Positions 1-6,388 of a stretch of 7,908 bases of DNA are shown here, piece after piece. This stretch comes from Methanobacteriota archaeon. GTDB lineage: Archaea > Thermoplasmatota > Poseidoniia > Poseidoniales > Poseidoniaceae. The DNA lies in NCBI GenBank assembly GCA_002726395.1, contig PBTA01000045.1:1-7908 (forward strand). Reading direction: 5' to 3'. The notes under the pieces are model-generated. The model was not told where the DNA came from, did no database searches, and worked only from the letters and a program-made list of their open reading frames with translations. Every line of letters begins with the position of its first letter. The stretch's first letter is position 1. Made by a program: the position numbers and the translations under genes.

Positions 1-392
1 TGGAAGGTTTCGGGAGTTGTAATTAGGATGTCTGGTGGTTTACGTACTTGTTTGGCTCGTTCACTTTGGGTTGTATCACCATGTCTAAGACCAACTCTCA
101 GACCAACAGATTCCCCTATTTCTTGCAGCCTTCGGTCAACATCTCGATTAAGAGCCCGCAGTGGAGTAATATACAGGATTGACAGTGGCTCCCATTGTTC
201 TACTAGACACCGATTTATTACCGGTAATATGGCTGAAAGAGTCTTTCCTGAGCCAGTTGGAGCGATTAATAATCGGTCGCCACCAGCAATGATTTGCGGT
301 ATTACAGAGTCTTGGATGGGAGTAGGTTGCCATGACCTTTTTCCCAGTTCTTTTTGCAGTTTTTCATCAAGCAGGGAAAATACACTTGACAT
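1..392 (-). CDS. Lhr-like superfamily 2 DNA/RNA helicase, N-terminal part (partial)
   Basis: The reverse strand reads openly from an ATG at 392 to the window edge, giving 130 codons with the C-terminal part missing. Visible helicase motifs in order are a Q-motif-like TPIQ (24-27), Walker A APTGSGKT (44-51), motif Ia TPLRALNRD (76-84), the RHGDT segment (103-107) and motif Ib ITTPET (124-129). TPLRALNRD followed by RHGDT is typical of Lhr, the large helicase-related proteins that in archaea and bacteria unwind DNA or RNA:DNA substrates and are tied to repair and recombination. The DEAH box and everything beyond it lie outside the window. The start is firm: going upstream from 392 there is no other in-frame start before a stop near 420, and a GGGGAG stretch lies a few bases upstream. 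A different SF2 DEAD-box helicase is less likely. The gene is divergent from the one at 516, sharing a 123-bp spacer. Confidence 0.87.
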   Translation of the reverse strand, partial: MSSVFSLLDEKLQKELGKRSWQPTPIQDSVIPQIIAGGDRLLIAPTGSGKTLSAILPVINRCLVEQWEPLSILYITPLRALNRDVDRRLQEIGESVGLRVGLRHGDTTQSERAKQVRKPPDILITTPETF

Positions 393-515
393 ACTCTCCC
401 CACCCCCGTGTTGTAACCTTCAACCCCTTACATTTGATTATTTGTAGTAATGAAGATAAATCAAAACATCAAAGAACTCAAACAGTAAGAGCAGGTAGCA
501 AGGAGTGGTGAGGAC

Positions 516-902
516 ATGGGGATATTTGGAAATATGTGGGAAAAACAACACGGTAGACAACTATTGATTGCGGCAACTGCCTTTGGTGCTGCAGCCGTTT
601 TACTAATGGTTAGTGCATACCAACTACTCTTTTTGCAAAATAATGCTGATTGGGGAGAATTAACCGGTGCCGCAATCGGCATGATTGTACTGTCGAGCAT
701 TGTATTAATAGTGGCTACACCAGAATTCCTCAACCTTCGAGGATATGTTAATGTCCTAGCTGAATTAAAGGAAATTGAATCAACTTCGGAACTTAAAAGA
801 AGAAGATCCGAAGGAGATGAAGCTGCAAAATCCCTTGGTGCAGGACATGCACAATCCTGGGATGACTTCCTGGTAAGTAAAGGCCTCAAAAAGAGAAAAT
901 GA
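516..902 (+). CDS. Small two-helix membrane protein, unknown function
   Basis: I do not recognise this 128-residue protein. It shows a short polar N-terminus, a hydrophobic segment at about 16-40, a short linker with NNADWGE (42-48), a second hydrophobic segment at about 49-68, and a charged tail rich in Lys, Arg and Glu (83-105) that ends in a Lys/Arg cluster. This predicts a hairpin in the membrane with both ends on the cytoplasmic side. The ATG at 516 is preceded by a GGTGAGG stretch (507-513) that fits a ribosome binding site. Its stop (900-902) is 9 bp from the start of the signal peptidase gene, so the two are almost certainly co-transcribed. That makes an accessory or membrane-scaffold role near protein export possible, but this is inference from position only. 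Confidence 0.72.
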   Translation: MGIFGNMWEKQHGRQLLIAATAFGAAAVLLMVSAYQLLFLQNNADWGELTGAAIGMIVLSSIVLIVATPEFLNLRGYVNVLAELKEIESTSELKRRRSEGDEAAKSLGAGHAQSWDDFLVSKGLKKRK

Positions 903-905
903 GGG
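901..905 (+). promoter_or_regulatory. Ribosome binding site for the TTG-started signal peptidase gene
   Basis: GAGGG begins inside the stop codon of the upstream membrane protein gene and ends six bases before the TTG at 912. It supports this non-ATG start and suggests translational coupling of the pair. Confidence 0.6.
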
Positions 906-911
906 TAAACA

Positions 912-1913
912 TTGTCCGACCAACATCCGCTGAACAATCTCCTTAGAGAGATGCTATTAGCTGTAGCAATGATATCCTTCTTAGTACTGGGACTTTGGGC
1001 ACATACTGGGACTATGCCGCCCCTTGTAGTTGTTGAATCATCATCTATGATTCATGAAGAATCGGGTGAAGTAGGAAGTATTGATGCTGGGGATTTGATT
1101 TTGGTTATGGACAGACCCTATGACAAAATCGTTACATTTGCAGAATCAAGTGACCGATCAAACAAAAATTATGGTTATGAAATGCACGGAATGAATGGCG
1201 ATGTCATAATTTATCAAAAAAATGGTGATTCTGGGACGCCAATTATTCACCGGGCTATTTTACGTGTTGAGGCAAGTCAAACCATTTCTCCTGATAGAAG
1301 CGTTCCAACAGATGCCAACAATTCTGCCCATTGTCCTGATGGCGGAACTTGGGATTTGGGAATTGTTGATACTGACGGTGAAATTGGCACCTGTGTCCTT
1401 ACATGGTCTGTTCCTGGCACTAATGTTAGTGATGTGGAAACGATAACGATCCATTTTGATGGTCAGCAAGCTGGTTATTATGATTGTAAACGATTCACCC
1501 ATGCCAATGTAGAACCGTATCTGGTAGTTTGGAATTGGCAGCCAAAACATTCAGGTATTGTCACTCTTGGAGATAATAACCAATGTTCAGTTGACCAAGG
1601 AGGTTTAGTAGTTAATGGGTCTTCTGGAGTACACAGTACCTCAGGAGTTGCTGGACCTGTTCAAGAAGCATGGTTGGTAGGGGTTGCGGGTGGCGAAATA
1701 CCATGGCTTGGCACTGTCAAATTAATGCTGAGTGGTCCTAATTCACCTGGCACACAATATGTACCTGGTTCATCTTTTGTATTTCTCGCCATGGTAATTG
1801 GTGGAATTATATTGGCGCCATTAGGTCTAGAAATGGCCTTGAAGCAAATAATGGACTCATCCCCTGAACTGAAACAAGCAGAATTAGAAACAGATCATTC
1901 CTCAGAAGAATAG
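912..1913 (+). CDS. Type I signal peptidase (S26 family), archaeal type, with large insertion
   Basis: This 333-residue membrane protease probably removes signal peptides from proteins exported through Sec. An N-terminal membrane segment (about 13-31) leads into the catalytic domain on the outer face. The nucleophile box is ESSSM (42-46), with Ser45 followed by Met. Next come the substrate-site strand GDLILV (60-65), a second box with GDVIIY (96-101) and His113-Arg114, and the late box TLGDNN (218-223) with Asp221 and Asp228. His in place of the bacterial Lys general base is the archaeal and eukaryotic form. About 104 residues separate HR from GDNN, much more than usual, and hold Cys141, Cys161 and Cys192; Cys225 follows GDNN. 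A second membrane segment lies at about 288-306, then an acidic tail. The start is a TTG at 912 with GAGGG (901-905) overlapping the upstream stop; the next Met (14) would cut into the membrane anchor. The 3' end overlaps the convergent gene by 19 bp. Confidence 0.87.
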   Translation: MSDQHPLNNLLREMLLAVAMISFLVLGLWAHTGTMPPLVVVESSSMIHEESGEVGSIDAGDLILVMDRPYDKIVTFAESSDRSNKNYGYEMHGMNGDVIIYQKNGDSGTPIIHRAILRVEASQTISPDRSVPTDANNSAHCPDGGTWDLGIVDTDGEIGTCVLTWSVPGTNVSDVETITIHFDGQQAGYYDCKRFTHANVEPYLVVWNWQPKHSGIVTLGDNNQCSVDQGGLVVNGSSGVHSTSGVAGPVQEAWLVGVAGGEIPWLGTVKLMLSGPNSPGTQYVPGSSFVFLAMVIGGIILAPLGLEMALKQIMDSSPELKQAELETDHSSEE

Positions 1914-2656
1914 GATGATTGCTCTAAAATTGCTGCTTGCATAGTCAATTCGCCTTTTGCTACAAGTAAGGCGAGTTGTTTAGTTATGGTAATGTGACCG
2001 TTTGACATTTTGCGACTTTGTGTTTGAATGTATTTTACATCACCATGCTTCGGCGTTAATTCACGTTGTTGCCATATTCTCTGTCCACTATTAGCCGCGA
2101 TTCGTAGCGCAGAAATAGCATGGTTATTCCTAACTAGACCGCTTGAAGTCTTACTTTCGTTAACTTGTTCAATGACCCAATTTTTTGCTAAACAGAGATT
2201 AATCATTTGGTCCCGTATTAACGGGGCACCATCACCAATCCGAATTAACATAGTTTGGAAATCTAAAGATTGAGTCAATTTTTCTATTTCTGGAGTGAGT
2301 TCAGCAACCGATGCTAATTGAGAGACTCCGATAAATGCCCCATCTACTAACCATGCAAGTCCCGGGTAAGGTCCTGGGTCTATACCAATGGTCAGAAGTA
2401 CCGACTTTTCGATTCCTCTTAACAAGAATATTGCCGAATAAACCGCAGATTCTATGCTATCTAAACTTACAGGTATTGACCTACCAACTGCTGGTTGCTC
2501 GAGTATTTCAGCCGGTGAGGAGAACCATATTGTTGTGGGATTAACTATCTCTGTACGGCTATCTATTACCTCAAATTTTAGATTTCTTGACCGCAACACT
2601 TCAATAAGCTTGAATGACAATTGGAAATCTTCTGTACGGATTACCAGCCTCGCCAT
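1895..2656 (-). CDS. RNase H-fold protein related to RuvC/YqgF
   Basis: A 253-residue protein counted from the ATG at 2656; a TTG at 2662 would add two residues. The N-terminal ~85 residues form a separate alpha/beta domain that I do not recognise. The second domain opens with IGIDPG (90-95), the first strand and acidic site (Asp93) of RuvC-type RNase H folds. It continues with IRIGDG (138-143, Asp142) and VNES.TS (165-171, Glu167), which resembles the VVG...DER.T layout of YqgF/RuvX. The last helix reads NHAISALRIAA (178-188), similar to the final RuvC/YqgF helix, but His and Ser stand where Asp is expected. A role on branched nucleic acid is plausible given the divergent Hjc-like gene 119 bp away, but catalysis is uncertain: it could be an altered nuclease or a binding protein. 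The last 19 bp overlap the signal peptidase gene. Confidence 0.75.
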   Translation of the reverse strand: MARLVIRTEDFQLSFKLIEVLRSRNLKFEVIDSRTEIVNPTTIWFSSPAEILEQPAVGRSIPVSLDSIESAVYSAIFLLRGIEKSVLLTIGIDPGPYPGLAWLVDGAFIGVSQLASVAELTPEIEKLTQSLDFQTMLIRIGDGAPLIRDQMINLCLAKNWVIEQVNESKTSSGLVRNNHAISALRIAANSGQRIWQQRELTPKHGDVKYIQTQSRKMSNGHITITKQLALLVAKGELTMQAAILEQSSYSSEE

Positions 2657-2714
2657 GACCAATGCAATACCTTGGCATCAACAAACCTACCGAATTTTAG
2701 TAAGCGTACAAAAG

Positions 2715-2736
2715 TCAAATTATTTGAACAAATTAT
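2715..2736. promoter_or_regulatory. Candidate operator or promoter region between the RuvC/YqgF-like and Hjc-like genes
   Basis: Inside the 119-bp divergent spacer, positions 2715-2727 form an odd-centred palindrome (TCAAAT-T-ATTTGA). The octamer CAAATTAT occurs at 2716-2723 and again at 2729-2736. Such a site could bind a dimeric regulator or include TATA-like elements for either gene. In AT-rich DNA short symmetries also arise by chance, so this is tentative. Confidence 0.28.
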
Positions 2737-2775
2737 ACCGAAGTAATCAAAAGCGCTTGACATTGATATTAACCC

Positions 2776-3429
2776 GTGAGCAGTAAGTATGAGAGAGAAC
2801 TTCGTCAAGTTCTCGCTGGCTTATCTAAAGGCGTTGAAGCGATAATCAAATCTTGTAATGAGATTGAAAAAACTAAGATGCGCTTAGTCGAACAACGACC
2901 TTTTTTGGTAGTAAGAGCGGCTGGCTCGGGAATTGAGGGTTCTGGTGATTTGCTCGCTTTAAGGGGTGATTTATGTTTCCCAATAGAAGTAAAATCATCT
3001 AAAAAAGATAAACTATACCTATCGGGACGAACTGTAGATCAGTATAATTCATTAGTGTATGAAGGAAATCGTTCCTCTCTATTGCCTTTATATGCCTTAC
3101 GTCTAAAGGGTGTAAGAGGTGATTCTTGGAGAATTTTCCGGGTAGAAACCGATACTTTACACAGCAAGCTGAGACAATTAGCACCGTTTATTCCAAGCCT
3201 ACCAAAGACAAGAAATGGTAAACCATACTTAAATTGGGATGATGGTTTAGCGCTAAATGAGTTTATTGCCCTGGTTTGTTCAAAATTTGGCCACGAGGTA
3301 GATTCTCTAGACACACTACAAAAACGTACAACCGAATTATCTGCAACAATCGAAAAATCTAGCAACCAAAATAATGAGCAGCCAAAAAGAGATATTCTAG
3401 CTGAGTTACTAAAAAGAAAAGTTAGTTGA
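2776..3429 (+). CDS. hjc: Holliday junction resolvase, Hjc family (extended form)
   Basis: This 217-residue protein carries the Hjc nuclease core. An N-terminal YERELR holds Glu6 and Glu8, then VVRAAGSG (45-52), Asp58 in GDLLAL (57-62) and PIEVKSS (69-75) with Glu71 and Lys73. The Asp-x12-Glu-x-Lys spacing is that of archaeal Hjc, a PD-(D/E)XK endonuclease that cuts four-way DNA junctions as a dimer during recombination and fork repair. Two departures stand out. About 18 extra residues lie between the first Glu motif and RAAGSG. There is also a long C-terminal extension from about 125 with a Gln/Asn/Lys-rich tail; typical Hjc is only about 120-150 residues. The start is a GTG at 2776 with no convincing ribosome binding site, so the message may be leaderless. 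The stop abuts the end of the M50 gene with no spacer. The core assignment is firm; activity is inferred. Confidence 0.87.
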   Translation: MSSKYERELRQVLAGLSKGVEAIIKSCNEIEKTKMRLVEQRPFLVVRAAGSGIEGSGDLLALRGDLCFPIEVKSSKKDKLYLSGRTVDQYNSLVYEGNRSSLLPLYALRLKGVRGDSWRIFRVETDTLHSKLRQLAPFIPSLPKTRNGKPYLNWDDGLALNEFIALVCSKFGHEVDSLDTLQKRTTELSATIEKSSNQNNEQPKRDILAELLKRKVS

Positions 3430-4887
3430 TTAGAAGTATGGAATTACTAAGATAAATACAATCATGCCTAGTAGCGCCAAAGACGATATGTTTGATGCCT
3501 TGCTGGAGATATGTTCTATCCACATTGGATTAATATCCCAGAATTTTAATTTTTTACCTATTTTCTTTACCACATTGAGAATTCCTCGCAGCATATCTTT
3601 GAACATGTGCCCACCATCAAATGGAACCATTGGAATTAGATTTGTGAAGCCCAGTAAAATATTAACCCATAATAACCAAAAGAATAAGTTGACGAAAAAT
3701 AGTAAGCCACTTGTCCCTAAGGTTTGGGCGAACACATTGTCTTCTGCCTCGAGTAATGATTCCTCAAAAGGATGCATTGAAACGCCCTGCAATTCAAAAG
3801 GAACAATCATCAAGCTTAGTGTATGAAGTGGAGCCATTACTGACTTTTGAGCCAAATTACCGTCCCACCTAGGCGATAAAGGACCTGCTAACCTATCGAT
3901 ACCGGCAGTACCGCCAGAAAGGCCTTCAACTCCTAAAAATGGCTGACCCTTCTCAACACCTATTGATTCTAAATTACCTTTTGACCAACCTAGTGCAAGA
4001 TAATAATCATACTTATCAGATAGAGTTGCATTTAGTGTCTCAACTTGTCCATCACTATGTTTAACAGTAAGAGCAATTGTTTCATTGGCACTGTACCCCT
4101 CCATAGCATCATAGAAAGCATCAACATCAGAGATTTCTTGCCCGTCGATATATTGGATTGTGTCCCACGGTTGAAGACCTGCTTGGTATGCGCCCTCATC
4201 TTGTACTATCCCCCTTACGTGGACTGCATCGTCGGTGGCTACGAATTGGCTGGCTAATCCACCCAAAAACATCAAACAAATAATAGCGGCAAAGATGTTG
4301 GTTGCTGGACCAGCTGCAAACATTCGCATTCTTTCTCTACTAGGTGCGTTGGTCAATTCCTCATATTGTGGTTCTGCAAAGGCTCCAAGTGGCAAAGGGC
4401 CTAATTGCAACAGTCCAAATGACCGAATACGCATACCATGAGCTCTTGCTTGAAGTCCGTGACCGTATTCATGAATCACCAGGGCAACAATGAATGCTAG
4501 AGCACCCCAACCTAAGGGGATTACAGGATTTATTCCGGGTAGAGCAACAAGTTCACTAGCAGATGGTGGATCAGTTTGTGGCGGACTTATTATAGCGGTA
4601 ATGAAAGCAACTACCATCAATATACCAACCATCAACATAGAAAATACGCAAACCCACAAGGAGATTTCACCATAAAATCGCCAAAAGCCTCGAGGACTTG
4701 CGGTTTTATCGAGTATTTTTAGACCTTTTTTGCTTCTAACCATCAATATTACACCAAAAACTCTAGTAGCATTCCACCTGTCCAGAGTACCATTATTCTC
4801 CCAAATCCGTAGCAAAACATACCAGACTAGAATCAAAATCATTATGGCCGACCAGTCGAAATTAACCGTCCCCCAGTCAGCAGCCAT
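3430..4887 (-). CDS. Site-2 protease (M50 family) with PDZ domain
   Basis: A 485-residue intramembrane zinc metalloprotease. Hydrophobic segments lie near 13-28, 74-101, 122-142, 194-212, 396-417 and 468-483. The zinc motif HEYGH (139-143) sits at the end of the third. A PDZ domain spans about 222-290, with QAGLQPWDTIQYIDG (235-249) as its clear core. The third zinc ligand motif, PMVPFDGGH (419-427) with Asp424, lies next to a membrane segment, in the place of the NPDG motif of S2P/RseP relatives. Such enzymes cleave membrane-spanning segments, often to release a regulator or clear leftover signal peptides. Here no anti-sigma-like or other substrate gene is adjacent. An AGGA lies six bases before the ATG at 4887. 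The 3' end abuts the Hjc-like gene directly. Substrate unknown; family assignment strong. Confidence 0.9.
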   Translation of the reverse strand: MAADWGTVNFDWSAIMILILVWYVLLRIWENNGTLDRWNATRVFGVILMVRSKKGLKILDKTASPRGFWRFYGEISLWVCVFSMLMVGILMVVAFITAIISPPQTDPPSASELVALPGINPVIPLGWGALAFIVALVIHEYGHGLQARAHGMRIRSFGLLQLGPLPLGAFAEPQYEELTNAPSRERMRMFAAGPATNIFAAIICLMFLGGLASQFVATDDAVHVRGIVQDEGAYQAGLQPWDTIQYIDGQEISDVDAFYDAMEGYSANETIALTVKHSDGQVETLNATLSDKYDYYLALGWSKGNLESIGVEKGQPFLGVEGLSGGTAGIDRLAGPLSPRWDGNLAQKSVMAPLHTLSLMIVPFELQGVSMHPFEESLLEAEDNVFAQTLGTSGLLFFVNLFFWLLWVNILLGFTNLIPMVPFDGGHMFKDMLRGILNVVKKIGKKLKFWDINPMWIEHISSKASNISSLALLGMIVFILVIPYF

Positions 4888-4955
4888 GCCCTGTCCTGCA
4901 AGTCACTTAATTTGAACATTGACAAAACATGAACAAACTTGAAGAATGACCGATT

Positions 4956-4962
4956 GGAGGGG
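4956..4962 (+). promoter_or_regulatory. Strong ribosome binding site for the 187-residue unknown protein
   Basis: GGAGGGG ends five bases before the ATG at 4968. It is one of the two best Shine-Dalgarno matches in the window and fixes the start of an otherwise unrecognised gene, supporting it as a real translated gene. Confidence 0.7.
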
Positions 4963-4967
4963 ATGAT

Positions 4968-5531
4968 ATGGAACCGCTGAGTGATGACATAGCCGCTTGG
5001 TGTACTGAGACTTGGAGACAGTCCCCCGAAGAAATACTAGAATGGTTTGAAGATGAGAACTCTATCCAGGTTTTCATCAAATTGACGCGTAGTGTTTTAA
5101 TTGCAGATTTTGTGTTTAAAGAAAATGCTGCTAACAAGACCACCGATCGAATCGACATTAAGCACCATTTACATATCCCGTTAGATATTTGGAACCCGGG
5201 TTCAATTCAAGCAACAAGAATAAATGATGGCAGAGTTAGATTTAGGCACCGGAATTCAGATATTATTCTAGCAGCAAAATTACGCGCTCCAGAGTGGGGT
5301 AAAACAGTACTAGAAGACTGGTTAATGAACTTACGAGGAGAGCAACTAAGGCCTAAAGATCGTAACCAAAGATTAGCATCAATCAGAAGAACCATGCAAA
5401 TTGTTGATAGAAACCTGCAGGCTGCTTCTTTGGATAATGCTAATCAGGACTTAGAACTAATATCTCATCGAATCACTTCGGCTGAAATTGGTCTAAACCC
5501 ATTTGAAAGCAATAGGGTTGAAGAGGAATAA
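4968..5531 (+). CDS. Unrecognised soluble protein, 187 residues
   Basis: I do not recognise a family. The protein has no hydrophobic membrane segment or signal peptide. The N-terminal ~35 residues are acidic and Trp-rich (Trp11, Trp16, Trp26). A beta-rich middle part (about 36-105) follows, with a basic-aromatic stretch RVRFRHR (89-95) and a histidine cluster at 66-69. The C-terminal half (about 110-175) is probably helical, with a basic segment (129-142) and an acidic end. A nucleic acid or protein-binding role would fit the basic stretches but nothing proves it. A strong ribosome binding site sits before the ATG. The gene is alone on its strand, divergent from the M50 protease (80-bp spacer) and convergent with dacZ, whose stop codon begins at the next base. 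It looks like a lineage-specific gene. Confidence 0.7.
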   Translation: MEPLSDDIAAWCTETWRQSPEEILEWFEDENSIQVFIKLTRSVLIADFVFKENAANKTTDRIDIKHHLHIPLDIWNPGSIQATRINDGRVRFRHRNSDIILAAKLRAPEWGKTVLEDWLMNLRGEQLRPKDRNQRLASIRRTMQIVDRNLQAASLDNANQDLELISHRITSAEIGLNPFESNRVEEE

Positions 5532-6380
5532 TCAACTCAAACGAACTTTGTATCTTTCTTTACCATTTACATAGAGAGATATTGTTCCGGATGAAGAAAC
5601 ACATATAGCCGCACATTCAGCAAGTTGCGATATCGCTCTAGCCGCTAAATGGCGACCTCCTTCGCCGTATTTTGGTTGAGTTCCCGCCGGAACCTGGATA
5701 TATCTTCCTGCATCACTAGCAACACCATCTTTGTTGAAAAATATCGCTCCGTCCAGCCAAGCAAACTCGGCCATAGTTTCATGATTTTCATCAAGTAGGA
5801 TACTCTTTCTTTCCGCATCATGACCTTTGAATGGATTGAGTACTAAAGGTGTTGAAAATTTCCTTAGTTTAGGCAGTGAGCCAATCGCAAATAATGCACC
5901 AACAGAATGTCCTTCTCTACCTCTAGAACCGATGTGACGTGCTAGTTGCATTGCTTTGGTTAGAACCTCTAAATCAATTCCAGTCTCATTAGCCAAACTA
6001 GCAAACCTATTGGCACTAAGCATTGTTGTATCAATAGAAAATAATCCGTCAATTGGATCGCCAAGAACCACTAAAATTCTCTCCCCCTGAGATATTCGAC
6101 CCTCACCAATAGCTTGCAAAACCATATCATGTAACTGGGTTAAAATCTGTAGTCCCATTGCAGAAAGTGATTCGTCCATTAATTGAACAGATATATCTGA
6201 TTCATCAAATGACTCAACTACTCTAGATTTACTGCTAAGGATGGTCATTTCAGTGCCTTTAGGAATTATATGATAAATTTGCTTAATTTTTTTTACACTA
6301 TTAGAGATCATAATCACACTGTCAAATTGTTTCCTATCTGAAGGAAATGCACTGGCGACCAGTTTTGCTAGGTCTACCAC
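5532..6380 (-). CDS. dacZ: Diadenylate cyclase, DacZ type (c-di-AMP synthesis)
   Basis: A 282-residue protein that probably joins two ATP into cyclic di-AMP. The N-terminal ~150 residues resemble the pyruvate-kinase-C-like domain found ahead of the cyclase domain in archaeal DacZ. The DAC (DisA_N) domain runs from about 155 to the end: GALFAIG (161-167), NPFKGH (182-187), WLDGAIF (208-214) with the DGA metal/nucleotide motif, AGRY (224-227), and GGRHLAARAIS (241-251), the counterpart of the bacterial GxRHR motif, ending in SSSGTISLY (262-270). The C-terminal helix-hairpin-helix DNA-binding part of bacterial DisA is absent, so junction scanning cannot be assumed. In haloarchaea c-di-AMP is linked to osmotic and potassium control. 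The GTG start at 6380 is preceded by GGTG, whose first G is the last base of the macrodomain stop codon; the genes are 8 bp apart and look translationally coupled. Confidence 0.87.
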   Translation of the reverse strand: MVDLAKLVASAFPSDRKQFDSVIMISNSVKKIKQIYHIIPKGTEMTILSSKSRVVESFDESDISVQLMDESLSAMGLQILTQLHDMVLQAIGEGRISQGERILVVLGDPIDGLFSIDTTMLSANRFASLANETGIDLEVLTKAMQLARHIGSRGREGHSVGALFAIGSLPKLRKFSTPLVLNPFKGHDAERKSILLDENHETMAEFAWLDGAIFFNKDGVASDAGRYIQVPAGTQPKYGEGGRHLAARAISQLAECAAICVSSSGTISLYVNGKERYKVRLS

Positions 6381-6388
6381 GCAAACAC

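Noticed and set aside
28..447. 139-codon open frame on the plus strand
   Set aside because: It lies antisense to the Lhr-like helicase gene, whose motifs are clear; the translated product is Ser/Arg-rich and has no family features.
461..937. 158-codon open frame on the minus strand
   Set aside because: It mirrors the two-helix membrane protein gene, which has the better ribosome binding site, a coherent membrane topology and operon spacing to the signal peptidase.
3430..4887. HtrA-like protease because of the PDZ domain
   Set aside because: There is no Ser protease triad; HEYGH, the PFDGGH motif and several membrane segments point to M50.
5532..6380. DisA, the DNA-scanning cyclase
   Set aside because: Only the cyclase domain is shared; the helix-hairpin-helix DNA-binding region is missing and the N-terminal domain is of the DacZ type.
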